Source of the DNA: Acidobacteriaceae bacterium
GTDB lineage: Bacteria; Acidobacteriota; Terriglobia; Terriglobales; Acidobacteriaceae
Direction: 5' to 3'
NCBI GenBank assembly: GCA_027307295.1
Contig: DAHUXF010000137.1
Location: 1 to 7,333 of the forward strand
Length of the DNA stretch: 7,333 bases
Position 1 is the first letter of the stretch. The number at the start of each line of letters is the position of its first letter. The translations under genes were made by a program, and so were the position numbers. The notes beneath the pieces were generated by a model. The model did no database searches. It was not told the DNA's origin and worked only from the letters and a program-made list of their open reading frames with translations. This document shows positions 1 through 5,924 of the stretch, piece after piece.

Positions 1-282
1 ATGCGGCAAATGGCGGACATGATGTCAACCATCGACGTTTATCTGGTTCCGTTTGATTATGCGGACTACACTCCGAACCCAGTTGCGACCATGAATACGT
101 CCATCACGAACCTTACTGGACAGCCATGCGTGGTTGTGCCTCACGGCTTTAACGAAAAGGGAAATCCGACAAGCCTGACATTCATCGGCAAACTCTTTGG
201 TGACGCTGAGATGCTTGCCCTTGCCCAGGCTTATCAGCAATCTACGGACTGGCACCTCAAGCACCCGAAGAGCATTGGCTAG
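1..282 (+). CDS. Amidase-signature family enzyme, C-terminal fragment (5' end outside window)
   Basis: The last 93 residues of what looks like an amidase-signature (AS) hydrolase, a family that cleaves amide bonds with a Ser-cisSer-Lys triad and includes GatA. Seen here are the typical C-terminal elements: a segment predicting a buried strand (DVYLVPF), then NLTGQPCVVVPHGF, where a small-molecule pocket loop and the Gly-x-Pro turn precede a hydrophobic strand, then a PTSLTFIGKLFGD stretch and a helix ending TDWHLKHP. These are characteristic of AS amidases of the Acidobacteriota and Bacteroidota type, as I remember them. The frame is open to base 1, and family members are about 450-600 residues. 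The ATG at base 1 is therefore almost certainly an internal Met, and the catalytic triad lies outside the window. The frame ends with TAG. The substrate cannot be inferred. It is co-directional with the pullulanase, 223 bp downstream, but a functional link is not evident. Confidence 0.85.
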   Translation: MRQMADMMSTIDVYLVPFDYADYTPNPVATMNTSITNLTGQPCVVVPHGFNEKGNPTSLTFIGKLFGDAEMLALAQAYQQSTDWHLKHPKSIG

Positions 283-423
283 GATCAGAGTCCGCAATCC
301 ACTTGCTCCTATTTTCGAAGGTTTGCTCCCGGTCTCCGCTTCGCAAATGCACCGTAGCTGCTCTTGGCCGCTCGCCTTTCCACGATTCACGGACAAGCTT
401 GGTACAGTTCGCTCCAATCGCTC

Positions 424-433
424 GTATTAATAC
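424..433. promoter_or_regulatory. Perfect 10-bp palindrome GTATTAATAC in the pullulanase upstream region
   Basis: GTATTAATAC equals its own reverse complement and sits 72 bp upstream of the pullulanase start. It is the only AT-rich patch in the 223-bp gap, so it could be an operator half-pair or overlap a -10 element (TATTAA at 425-430). No -35 box lies at a proper 16-18 bp spacing; the nearest, TTGGTA at 399-404, gives 20 bp. A palindrome this short can occur by chance. Nothing else in 283-505 is recognisable apart from a 4-bp stem hairpin at 461-474 and the ribosome binding site. Confidence 0.2.
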
Positions 434-493
434 TCAGAGTTTGCGCAGATGTGTGCGGTTGCCTTGATTCAGGCAGGCTCGGCACATGGGAGT

Positions 494-498
494 AAGGA
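494..498 (+). promoter_or_regulatory. Ribosome binding site (AAGGA) fixing the pullulanase start at 506
   Basis: AAGGA lies 7 bases before the ATG at 506. That ATG opens a textbook signal peptide. The ATG at 449, in the same frame, would add 19 residues in front of the signal peptide and has no purine-rich element at a proper distance, so 506 is preferred. Confidence 0.75.
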
Positions 499-505
499 AC
501 AAGAA

Positions 506-3500
506 ATGAAACGCAACTTTGCATGGTTAATCCTGCCGGTCATATTTCTCGTCTACGCTCTGGCGGACGCACAAGGTGTTCTGCCAGTCAATGTCGAGCG
601 TATTCATTTTCATCGCTTTGATAACAACTATGCCGGATGGACGGTCTATGCGTTCAATGACACAACGGAAGACACAAGCAACTTTAGCGGCGGTCCTGTA
701 CAGGTCACTGGCACCGACGACTTCGGCGCATTTTTTGATGTGGGGCTCAAGGATAACGCACAAGATCTGGGATTCATCGTCCATTTCGGGAATGCCAAGG
801 ACCCCGGTCCTGATCAACATGTGAGCCCACCAACGCAAGGACACGAGATTTGGGTCTTCTCAGGTTCCACAGCCATCTCTACCACCAAACCGGCAGTGCC
901 GCCTCCTGCCCCAGTTACCGCGAACAAGGAGCGCATTCACTATCACCGTTTTGATAACACCTACACTGGCTGGACTCTCTTTGCCTTTGGCGACACCACG
1001 GAGAATACCTCTGACTTCACGGACGGCCCTCTACAACCTGCTGGAATCGACAGCTTTGGCGTGTTCTATGATGTTGGACTCACGGCCAACGCCACCAATC
1101 TTGGCTTCATTCGCCACTTCGGCAATAGCAAGGACCCCGGACCGGATGAGCACATAAATCCCCAGACCCAGGGATATGAGATCTGGGTAATCTCAGGCTC
1201 CACAACCATCTTTACCAGTCAGCCACTCATTCCCGCTCCGCAGCCGGTTGCAGCCAATCATGAGCGCATTCATTATCACCGTGCCGACGGAATTTACGCC
1301 GGTTGGACAGTCTATGCATTCAACAACACCACGGAAAATACCGCAGACTTTAATAATGGCCCAGTCCAGTCGGCGGGCATTGATAGCTTTGGCGACTACT
1401 TCGACGTGGGATTGACCACCGGAGCAACCGATCTCGGCTTCATCATTCATCGGGGCTCTGAGAAGGACCCGGGGCCTGACCAGCATGTGAATCCTCAGAC
1501 CCAGGGGTTTGAGATTTGGATTGTTTCCGGCTCTACCACAATCTTCACCAGCCAGCCTACCGCAGCACAGTTGTTGTCAGGTCAATTGGGCAAGCTTCAG
1601 GCAGTCTGGATAGATCGCACCACCATCGCTCTGCCCAAAGCCGCTGTTCAGCCCGGCGAAACCTACAGTCTCACCTCTGACCTGGCCGCGTCCATCGTGC
1701 TTAACACTGGCGGCGTGAGCGGTGGGACCAGCTACCCCCTTTCACAGGATCTCGCGGGCCTTTCCGCGGAGCAGTTGATGCGCTTTCCTCAACTGCGTGG
1801 CTATACCGCATTTCATCCCGCGTTTCCCGATACCAGCACCATTGCCCAGGCGCTCAAGGGCGAATTGGTTGTTTCCGGAGTGAACAGCGCAGGCCAGTTA
1901 ATTTATGTCACCCAGGTGCAAACCTTCGGCGTTCTCGATGATCTTTTCTTTTTTGCCGGGCAGCTTGGCCCAATATTTGAAGATCATGCACCGGCGATTA
2001 AAGTATGGGCGCCCACAGCACAATCCATGAAGTTGCAGCTTTTTGATACCGCAGCTCAGGTGGCTCCCATCCGGATTGTCACCATGGAAGAACAGAACGG
2101 CGTTTGGACTGCTCATGGCCAGGATTCATGGAAAAACAAATACTACCTTTTGGATGTAAATGTCTATGTGCCTTCTTTGCAAACTGTCGCTGAGAATGTT
2201 GTTACCGATCCCTACTCACTTGCACTCTCAGTGAACAGCCAGAAAAGCAGAATCGTTGATCTCAATGACAATGATTTGAAACCCGCTGGCTGGGATGAGA
2301 GCCGCTCACCGGACTTGAAGCAGATCAATGACCTTTCCATTTACGAGCTGCATATTCGCGATTTCAGCGTCAACGATCTGAGTGTCCCACCGGAGAAACG
2401 AGGCACGTATCTGGCATTCGCCGAACCGGAATCAAACGGAATGCGGCACCTGAAAGAGCTGGCGCATTCCGGTCTGAAGGCGGTGCATCTGCTGCCGGCA
2501 TTCGATTTCGTCAGCGTCAATGAAGATAAGTCAACCTGGAAAACCACGGGAGACCTGAGCATCTTCCCGCCGGATTCACAACTGCAACAAGCGGCAGTCA
2601 CGGCCATACAGGACCAGGACGGTTTCAACTGGGGCTATGATCCCTGGCACTTTCTTGCGCCGGAAGGCAGCTATGCTGTGCATAATGACGAGCGCGTTCA
2701 GGAATTCCGCCGCATGGTCATGGGCTTGCATCGGGCGGGATTGCGTGTGGTCCTGGACCAGGTTTTCAACCATACCAGCGCGTCCGGCCAGGACAGCCAT
2801 TCGGTTTTCGACCGCATTGTGCCCAACTACTATTACCGGCTGAATGCAGATGGACAGATTTTCTCCGCAAGCTGCTGCCCGGATACCGCCAGCGAACATC
2901 GCATGCTGGAAAAACTCATGATCGATGCGGAGGTAATGTGGGCCACGCAATACAAAGTGGATGGCTTCCGCTATGACATTATGAGCTTCCATTCGCTGGC
3001 CACCATGCAGCATATACAAGATGCGCTTCGCCGGCTCACCGTCGATCATGATGGCGTGAATGGCAGCAAAGTTTATCTCTATGGAGAAGGCTTCAACTTT
3101 GGCGAGACCGCGAACAACGCGTTTGACGTCAATGCATCGCAGGTTAATCTTTTCGGCACTGGCATTGGCAGCTTTAATGATCGCATTCGCGATGGCATTC
3201 GCGGTGGCAACCCCTTTGGCGACCTTCGGGAACAGGGTTTTGCCACTGGCCTGTTTACCGATCCTAACCCTGGATTTTCCATTGGCAGCCCCGCAACTCA
3301 GCTGGCGCGACTGCTGGTTGAAGAAGACTGGATACGTGTTGGGCTCACCGGCAATCTCCGGGACTTCCAGTTCACAAGCGATACCGGCAACACCGTGACT
3401 GGTTCTCAGGTGAATTACAACGGGCAGCCAACAGGATATACAGCAAGTCCGGTGGAGAGCATCAACTACGCTTCTGTTCACGATAATCAGACACTTTTTG

Positions 3501-4207
3501 ATGCGGTGCAGATGAAATCTTCCCCGTCGGATTCGCTGGAAGACCGCGTGCGCCGCCACAACGTCGCCTTAAGCGTGGTCGCCTTGGGAGAAGGAATCCC
3601 GTTCTTCCTGGGCGGCGATGAATTGCTGCGCTCCAAATCTCTGGACCAGAATAGTTTTAATTCCGGAGACTGGTTCAACAAACTTGATTTCACTTTTCAG
3701 TCAGATAACTGGGGAGTTGGCCTGACACCGCAAAGTCAAAACGGCGGCGATTGGGCGATTGAGCAGCCATTGCTGGCGAATGCCGCCATCAAGCCCGGAC
3801 CTGAGCAAATCGAAGCCAGCAAGGCGTGGTTTGAAGACCTGATGCGCATCCGGTACAGCTCCCGCCTCTTCCGGATGCAAACCCTGGCTGAGGTCCAGGC
3901 TGGCCTGCGTTTTTTGAACACCGGACCGTCCCAGGAGCCGGGACTGATCGTGATGAAACTTGATTGCAATCTGGATTGCGACGATGGGCCATTTCGAGAC
4001 GTGGTTGTGGCTTTTAATGCCACCAAACAAACGCAGTTCTTTCAGCATGACGACCTAAAGAATCTGGACTTGCGCCTACATCCTGTACTCCGGCACTCGC
4101 ACGATCCAGTAGTGCGGGAATCAACTGCCAGCCAGGATGGAACACTCTCGATTCCGGCGCTGTCAACGGTGGTGTTTGTAACCTTGACGCGACAAGAGGA
4201 GGAATGA
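506..4207 (+). CDS. Secreted pullulanase-type alpha-1,6-glucosidase (GH13), triple CBM41
   Basis: Debranching enzyme of 1233 residues predicted to hydrolyse alpha-1,6 linkages in pullulan, amylopectin or limit dextrins. Order: signal peptide (1-22; KR, hydrophobic core, ALADA cleavage site, no lipobox Cys); three CBM41 repeats starting at 31, 142 and 253; pullulanase N2-like domain (~356-478, with QAVWIDRTTI); CBM48-like domain (~484-600, KVWAPTA at 499, TDPYS at 567); GH13 barrel from IYELHIRDFS at 612; C-terminal pullulanase domain (~1082-1233). The pullulanase signature appears as FNWGYDP (707-713). GH13 motifs: I LDQVFNHT (D751), II DGFRYD (nucleophile D824, R822), III LYGEGF (acid/base E861), IV VHDNQTLFD (D993). 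CCPDTASEH matches the family's conserved CC-x-EH element. All catalytic residues are present, so it should be active. Export to the periplasm, cell surface or medium is inferred from the signal peptide. Cyclomaltodextrinase is less likely because of the N2 and C-terminal domains. Confidence 0.95.
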   Translation: MKRNFAWLILPVIFLVYALADAQGVLPVNVERIHFHRFDNNYAGWTVYAFNDTTEDTSNFSGGPVQVTGTDDFGAFFDVGLKDNAQDLGFIVHFGNAKDPGPDQHVSPPTQGHEIWVFSGSTAISTTKPAVPPPAPVTANKERIHYHRFDNTYTGWTLFAFGDTTENTSDFTDGPLQPAGIDSFGVFYDVGLTANATNLGFIRHFGNSKDPGPDEHINPQTQGYEIWVISGSTTIFTSQPLIPAPQPVAANHERIHYHRADGIYAGWTVYAFNNTTENTADFNNGPVQSAGIDSFGDYFDVGLTTGATDLGFIIHRGSEKDPGPDQHVNPQTQGFEIWIVSGSTTIFTSQPTAAQLLSGQLGKLQAVWIDRTTIALPKAAVQPGETYSLTSDLAASIVLNTGGVSGGTSYPLSQDLAGLSAEQLMRFPQLRGYTAFHPAFPDTSTIAQALKGELVVSGVNSAGQLIYVTQVQTFGVLDDLFFFAGQLGPIFEDHAPAIKVWAPTAQSMKLQLFDTAAQVAPIRIVTMEEQNGVWTAHGQDSWKNKYYLLDVNVYVPSLQTVAENVVTDPYSLALSVNSQKSRIVDLNDNDLKPAGWDESRSPDLKQINDLSIYELHIRDFSVNDLSVPPEKRGTYLAFAEPESNGMRHLKELAHSGLKAVHLLPAFDFVSVNEDKSTWKTTGDLSIFPPDSQLQQAAVTAIQDQDGFNWGYDPWHFLAPEGSYAVHNDERVQEFRRMVMGLHRAGLRVVLDQVFNHTSASGQDSHSVFDRIVPNYYYRLNADGQIFSASCCPDTASEHRMLEKLMIDAEVMWATQYKVDGFRYDIMSFHSLATMQHIQDALRRLTVDHDGVNGSKVYLYGEGFNFGETANNAFDVNASQVNLFGTGIGSFNDRIRDGIRGGNPFGDLREQGFATGLFTDPNPGFSIGSPATQLARLLVEEDWIRVGLTGNLRDFQFTSDTGNTVTGSQVNYNGQPTGYTASPVESINYASVHDNQTLFDAVQMKSSPSDSLEDRVRRHNVALSVVALGEGIPFFLGGDELLRSKSLDQNSFNSGDWFNKLDFTFQSDNWGVGLTPQSQNGGDWAIEQPLLANAAIKPGPEQIEASKAWFEDLMRIRYSSRLFRMQTLAEVQAGLRFLNTGPSQEPGLIVMKLDCNLDCDDGPFRDVVVAFNATKQTQFFQHDDLKNLDLRLHPVLRHSHDPVVRESTASQDGTLSIPALSTVVFVTLTRQEEE
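596..1558 (+). repeat. Three tandem CBM41 (PUD) modules, exact 333-bp period
   Basis: Units start at 596, 929 and 1262, each opening with the codons for ERIH. Both periods are exactly 333 bp (111 residues). The third unit lacks the Pro/Ala linker and ends at TSQP (1547-1558). By hand count, units 1 and 2 share about 72 of 111 residues, and units 2 and 3 about 71 of 100. Each unit carries the CBM41 pattern: HxHR, GWT, an FG-x-x-x-DVGL strand, LGFI-H, KDPGPD, QG-x-EIW and SGST. Units 1 and 2 are followed by Pro-rich linkers (PPPAP, PAPQP). CBM41 modules bind alpha-glucans in secreted pullulanases; three in a row would add binding avidity (inference). Confidence 0.92.
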
Positions 4208-4209
4208 AG

Positions 4210-4231
4210 CTTCGCTGAGAAGATCGCGAAG
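4210..4231 (+). terminator. Weak hairpin in the convergent gap, possible terminator
   Basis: A perfect 6-bp stem, CTTCGC (4210-4215) with GCGAAG (4226-4231), and a 10-base loop. It begins three bases after the pullulanase stop codon, in the 76-bp gap between convergent genes. There is no T-run directly after it (only a short TTTT further on), so it does not meet the usual intrinsic-terminator pattern on either strand. It is listed because it is the only stem of note in the gap. Confidence 0.2.
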
Positions 4232-4283
4232 GAACACGCAACAATTTTGGGCAGAGCTTACAAAGGTTTTATGATGTAGCCTC

Positions 4284-5825
4284 TTACGAGCTTTTTTGTG
4301 AACGAGCTTCCTCGCGCAAAATATTTTTACGGATTTTCCCCGTAGAAGTCTTTGGCAGCGGCCTGAATTCTATGTACTTGGGACACTTAAAATGGGCCAG
4401 ACGGCTCCGGCAGAATTCGATGATCTCCTTTTCTGTAGCGGAGAATCCTTCCCGTAATGTGATATAAGCGAGCGGAACTTCGCCCCACTTGGGATCGGCA
4501 ATGCCAACCACGGCAGCTTCCAATACCGCTGGATGATCGCACAGCGTTTTCTCTACTTCCACGGAAGAGATATTCTCCCCGCCGGAGATAATAATGTCTT
4601 TACTGCGGTCGCGCAGTTCAATATAGCCATTAGGATGCATCACGGCCAGGTCGCCGGAGTGGAACCATCCGCCGGCAAATGCTGTGGCGGTGGCCTCGGG
4701 GTCTTGAAAATATCCGGCCATCACGTTGTTGCCGCGCATCACCACTTCGCCCAGAGTATTGCCGTCCGAAGGCACATCGTTCATATCAGGGTCCACCACG
4801 CGGACGTTCATCCCTGCAACCACATAACCAACACCCTGGCGCGCGCGCAGAGTAGCGCGCTCGGCCAAAGGCAGCGTCTCCCATTCTTGCTGCCACGCAC
4901 ATATGGTGTGCGGCCCGTAAGTTTCCGTCAGTCCATAGACGTGGGCCACGGCGGCTTCCATCTCTTCCACAGCACGAATCACGGCAGGCGAGGGCGGCGC
5001 GCCCGCTGTAACAATCTTCAAGCCATGTCCAAACTTGATTCCCTGCTTGCGGCAGTACTCCGTCAGCATCAACAGCACCGTAGGTGATCCGCACAGGTGC
5101 GTGACACCTTCCTTCTGGATGAGTTCAACCGCCCGCTTTGGATCAAAATCCGCAAGACAAATGTGGCGCGCGCCCACTGCGGTCACGGCCCAGGGAAAGC
5201 ACCATCCATTGCAATGAAACATCGGCAGGGTCCAAAGATAAATGGAAGCGTGCGAAAGGCCGTGCTCCATTACCTCTCCCAGGGCATTCATGTATGCTCC
5301 GCGATGGGTATACATCACGCCCTTGGGCAACCCTGTAGTACCACTGGTGTAATTGATGGAGATGATTCCGTTTTCTTCCGGCTCCACTCCCTGAAATGAC
5401 GGTTCGCCCGCCTTCAGAAAAATTTCATAATCGTCCACGATTCGCTTCAGCTCTTTCAGGTCTCGCCGGACCGGTTCCAACGGCCTGAGCAAATGGGGTT
5501 CACCCAGGAGCAACTTTGCGCCGCTATGGTTGAGAATCGTGGCGATTTCCCCGGCTTGCAGCCGGGTATTCAGCATCACCAGCACCGCTCCGGCCCTGGG
5601 AACGCCAAAGTGGCATTCAAGCGCTGCCAGGCGATTGCGCGAGAGCACGGCAACCCGGTCCCCGGGATGGATGCCGTCACGAACCAGCGCTGAAGCCAGT
5701 TGGCGAGCGCGCAAATGCAATTCCGAATAGGTCATGCGCCGGTCTTCATCCACAACAGCCACGCAGTCACGATAGACCGAGCCGCTACGGGCCAGAAATT
5801 CCAGTGGAGTCAAAACAGAAATCAT
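4284..5825 (-). CDS. Acyl-CoA synthetase (AMP-forming), AlkK / plant acyl-activating-enzyme-like clade
   Basis: Class I adenylate-forming ligase of 513 residues: carboxylate + ATP + CoA gives acyl-CoA + AMP + PPi, in the cytoplasm. Seen: P-loop YTSGTTGLPKG (159-169), YGLTE (297-301), SGDL with D392, DRSKD with R407, the ISGGEN hinge region, and the C-terminal PKTSTGK with adenylation lysine K497. YGPHTICAW after the YGLTE motif and the ENISSVEVEK segment recall the AlkK-like bacterial and plant acyl-activating enzymes, which take short- to long-chain fatty acids; related members take aromatic or methylthio acids. Chain length cannot be read from sequence. Start chosen at 5825, where GGAG lies 6 bases upstream and MISVLTPLEFLARS matches the family's usual opening. 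The frame extends to a TTG at 5897, which would add 24 atypical residues. It lies 99 bp downstream of another ligase on the same strand, probably co-transcribed, and converges with the pullulanase. Confidence 0.93.
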   Translation of the reverse strand: MISVLTPLEFLARSGSVYRDCVAVVDEDRRMTYSELHLRARQLASALVRDGIHPGDRVAVLSRNRLAALECHFGVPRAGAVLVMLNTRLQAGEIATILNHSGAKLLLGEPHLLRPLEPVRRDLKELKRIVDDYEIFLKAGEPSFQGVEPEENGIISINYTSGTTGLPKGVMYTHRGAYMNALGEVMEHGLSHASIYLWTLPMFHCNGWCFPWAVTAVGARHICLADFDPKRAVELIQKEGVTHLCGSPTVLLMLTEYCRKQGIKFGHGLKIVTAGAPPSPAVIRAVEEMEAAVAHVYGLTETYGPHTICAWQQEWETLPLAERATLRARQGVGYVVAGMNVRVVDPDMNDVPSDGNTLGEVVMRGNNVMAGYFQDPEATATAFAGGWFHSGDLAVMHPNGYIELRDRSKDIIISGGENISSVEVEKTLCDHPAVLEAAVVGIADPKWGEVPLAYITLREGFSATEKEIIEFCRSRLAHFKCPKYIEFRPLPKTSTGKIRKNILREEARSQKSS

Positions 5826-5924
5826 AAGCATCTCCATGCGTCTCCGAGCCATTTCGGGGCGCTGACTCAGGAACCGAACAACGAGAACCAGAAACAATGA
5901 GAATGAACTTCTTGATCTACGAGT
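5826..5924 (-). other. 99-bp spacer between the two acyl-CoA ligase genes
   Basis: Short gap between the TAG stop of the upstream ligase (5927-5925) and the chosen start of the downstream one. I see no T-tract terminator hairpin and no clear promoter in it, which fits read-through transcription of both genes. The 72 bases next to the downstream start are also open in that gene's frame up to TTG at 5897, but the encoded residues do not look like the family. Confidence 0.5.
5832..5835 (-). promoter_or_regulatory. Ribosome binding site (GGAG) supporting the ligase start at 5825
   Basis: On the - strand the order is GGAG, six bases, then ATG at 5825-5823. Several ATGs lie in the same frame (5852, 5837, 5831). 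The one at 5837 also has a GGAG 4 bases upstream, so a start 4 residues longer is possible. Family N-termini favour 5825. Confidence 0.55.

Noticed and set aside
399..430. sigma70-like promoter TTGGTA ... TATTAA before the pullulanase
   Set aside because: The spacer is 20 bp and both boxes are weak matches, so it cannot be supported as a promoter.
449..505. Upstream ATG at 449 in frame with the pullulanase, giving a 1252-residue protein
   Set aside because: It would place 19 residues in front of a canonical signal peptide and lacks a Shine-Dalgarno element; the ATG at 506 has AAGGA at proper spacing.
2576..3559. 327-codon open frame on the - strand inside the pullulanase
   Set aside because: It lies entirely antisense to the GH13 catalytic motifs, has no recognisable domain, and its composition looks like a shadow of the + strand codons.
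4281..4297. CTC-TTAC-GAG hairpin followed by C and six Ts, as a terminator
   Set aside because: The stem is only 3 bp and overlaps the end of the convergent ligase gene; too weak to call.
4533..5087. 184-codon + strand frame inside the AlkK-like ligase
   Set aside because: His- and Gln-rich shadow translation antisense to conserved ligase motifs; no domain seen.
5826..5897. TTG start at 5897 for the downstream ligase (537 residues)
   Set aside because: Rare start codon, and the extra residues (FLVLVVRFLSQRPE and beyond) do not resemble the family N-terminus; a GGAG-preceded ATG at 5825 fits better.
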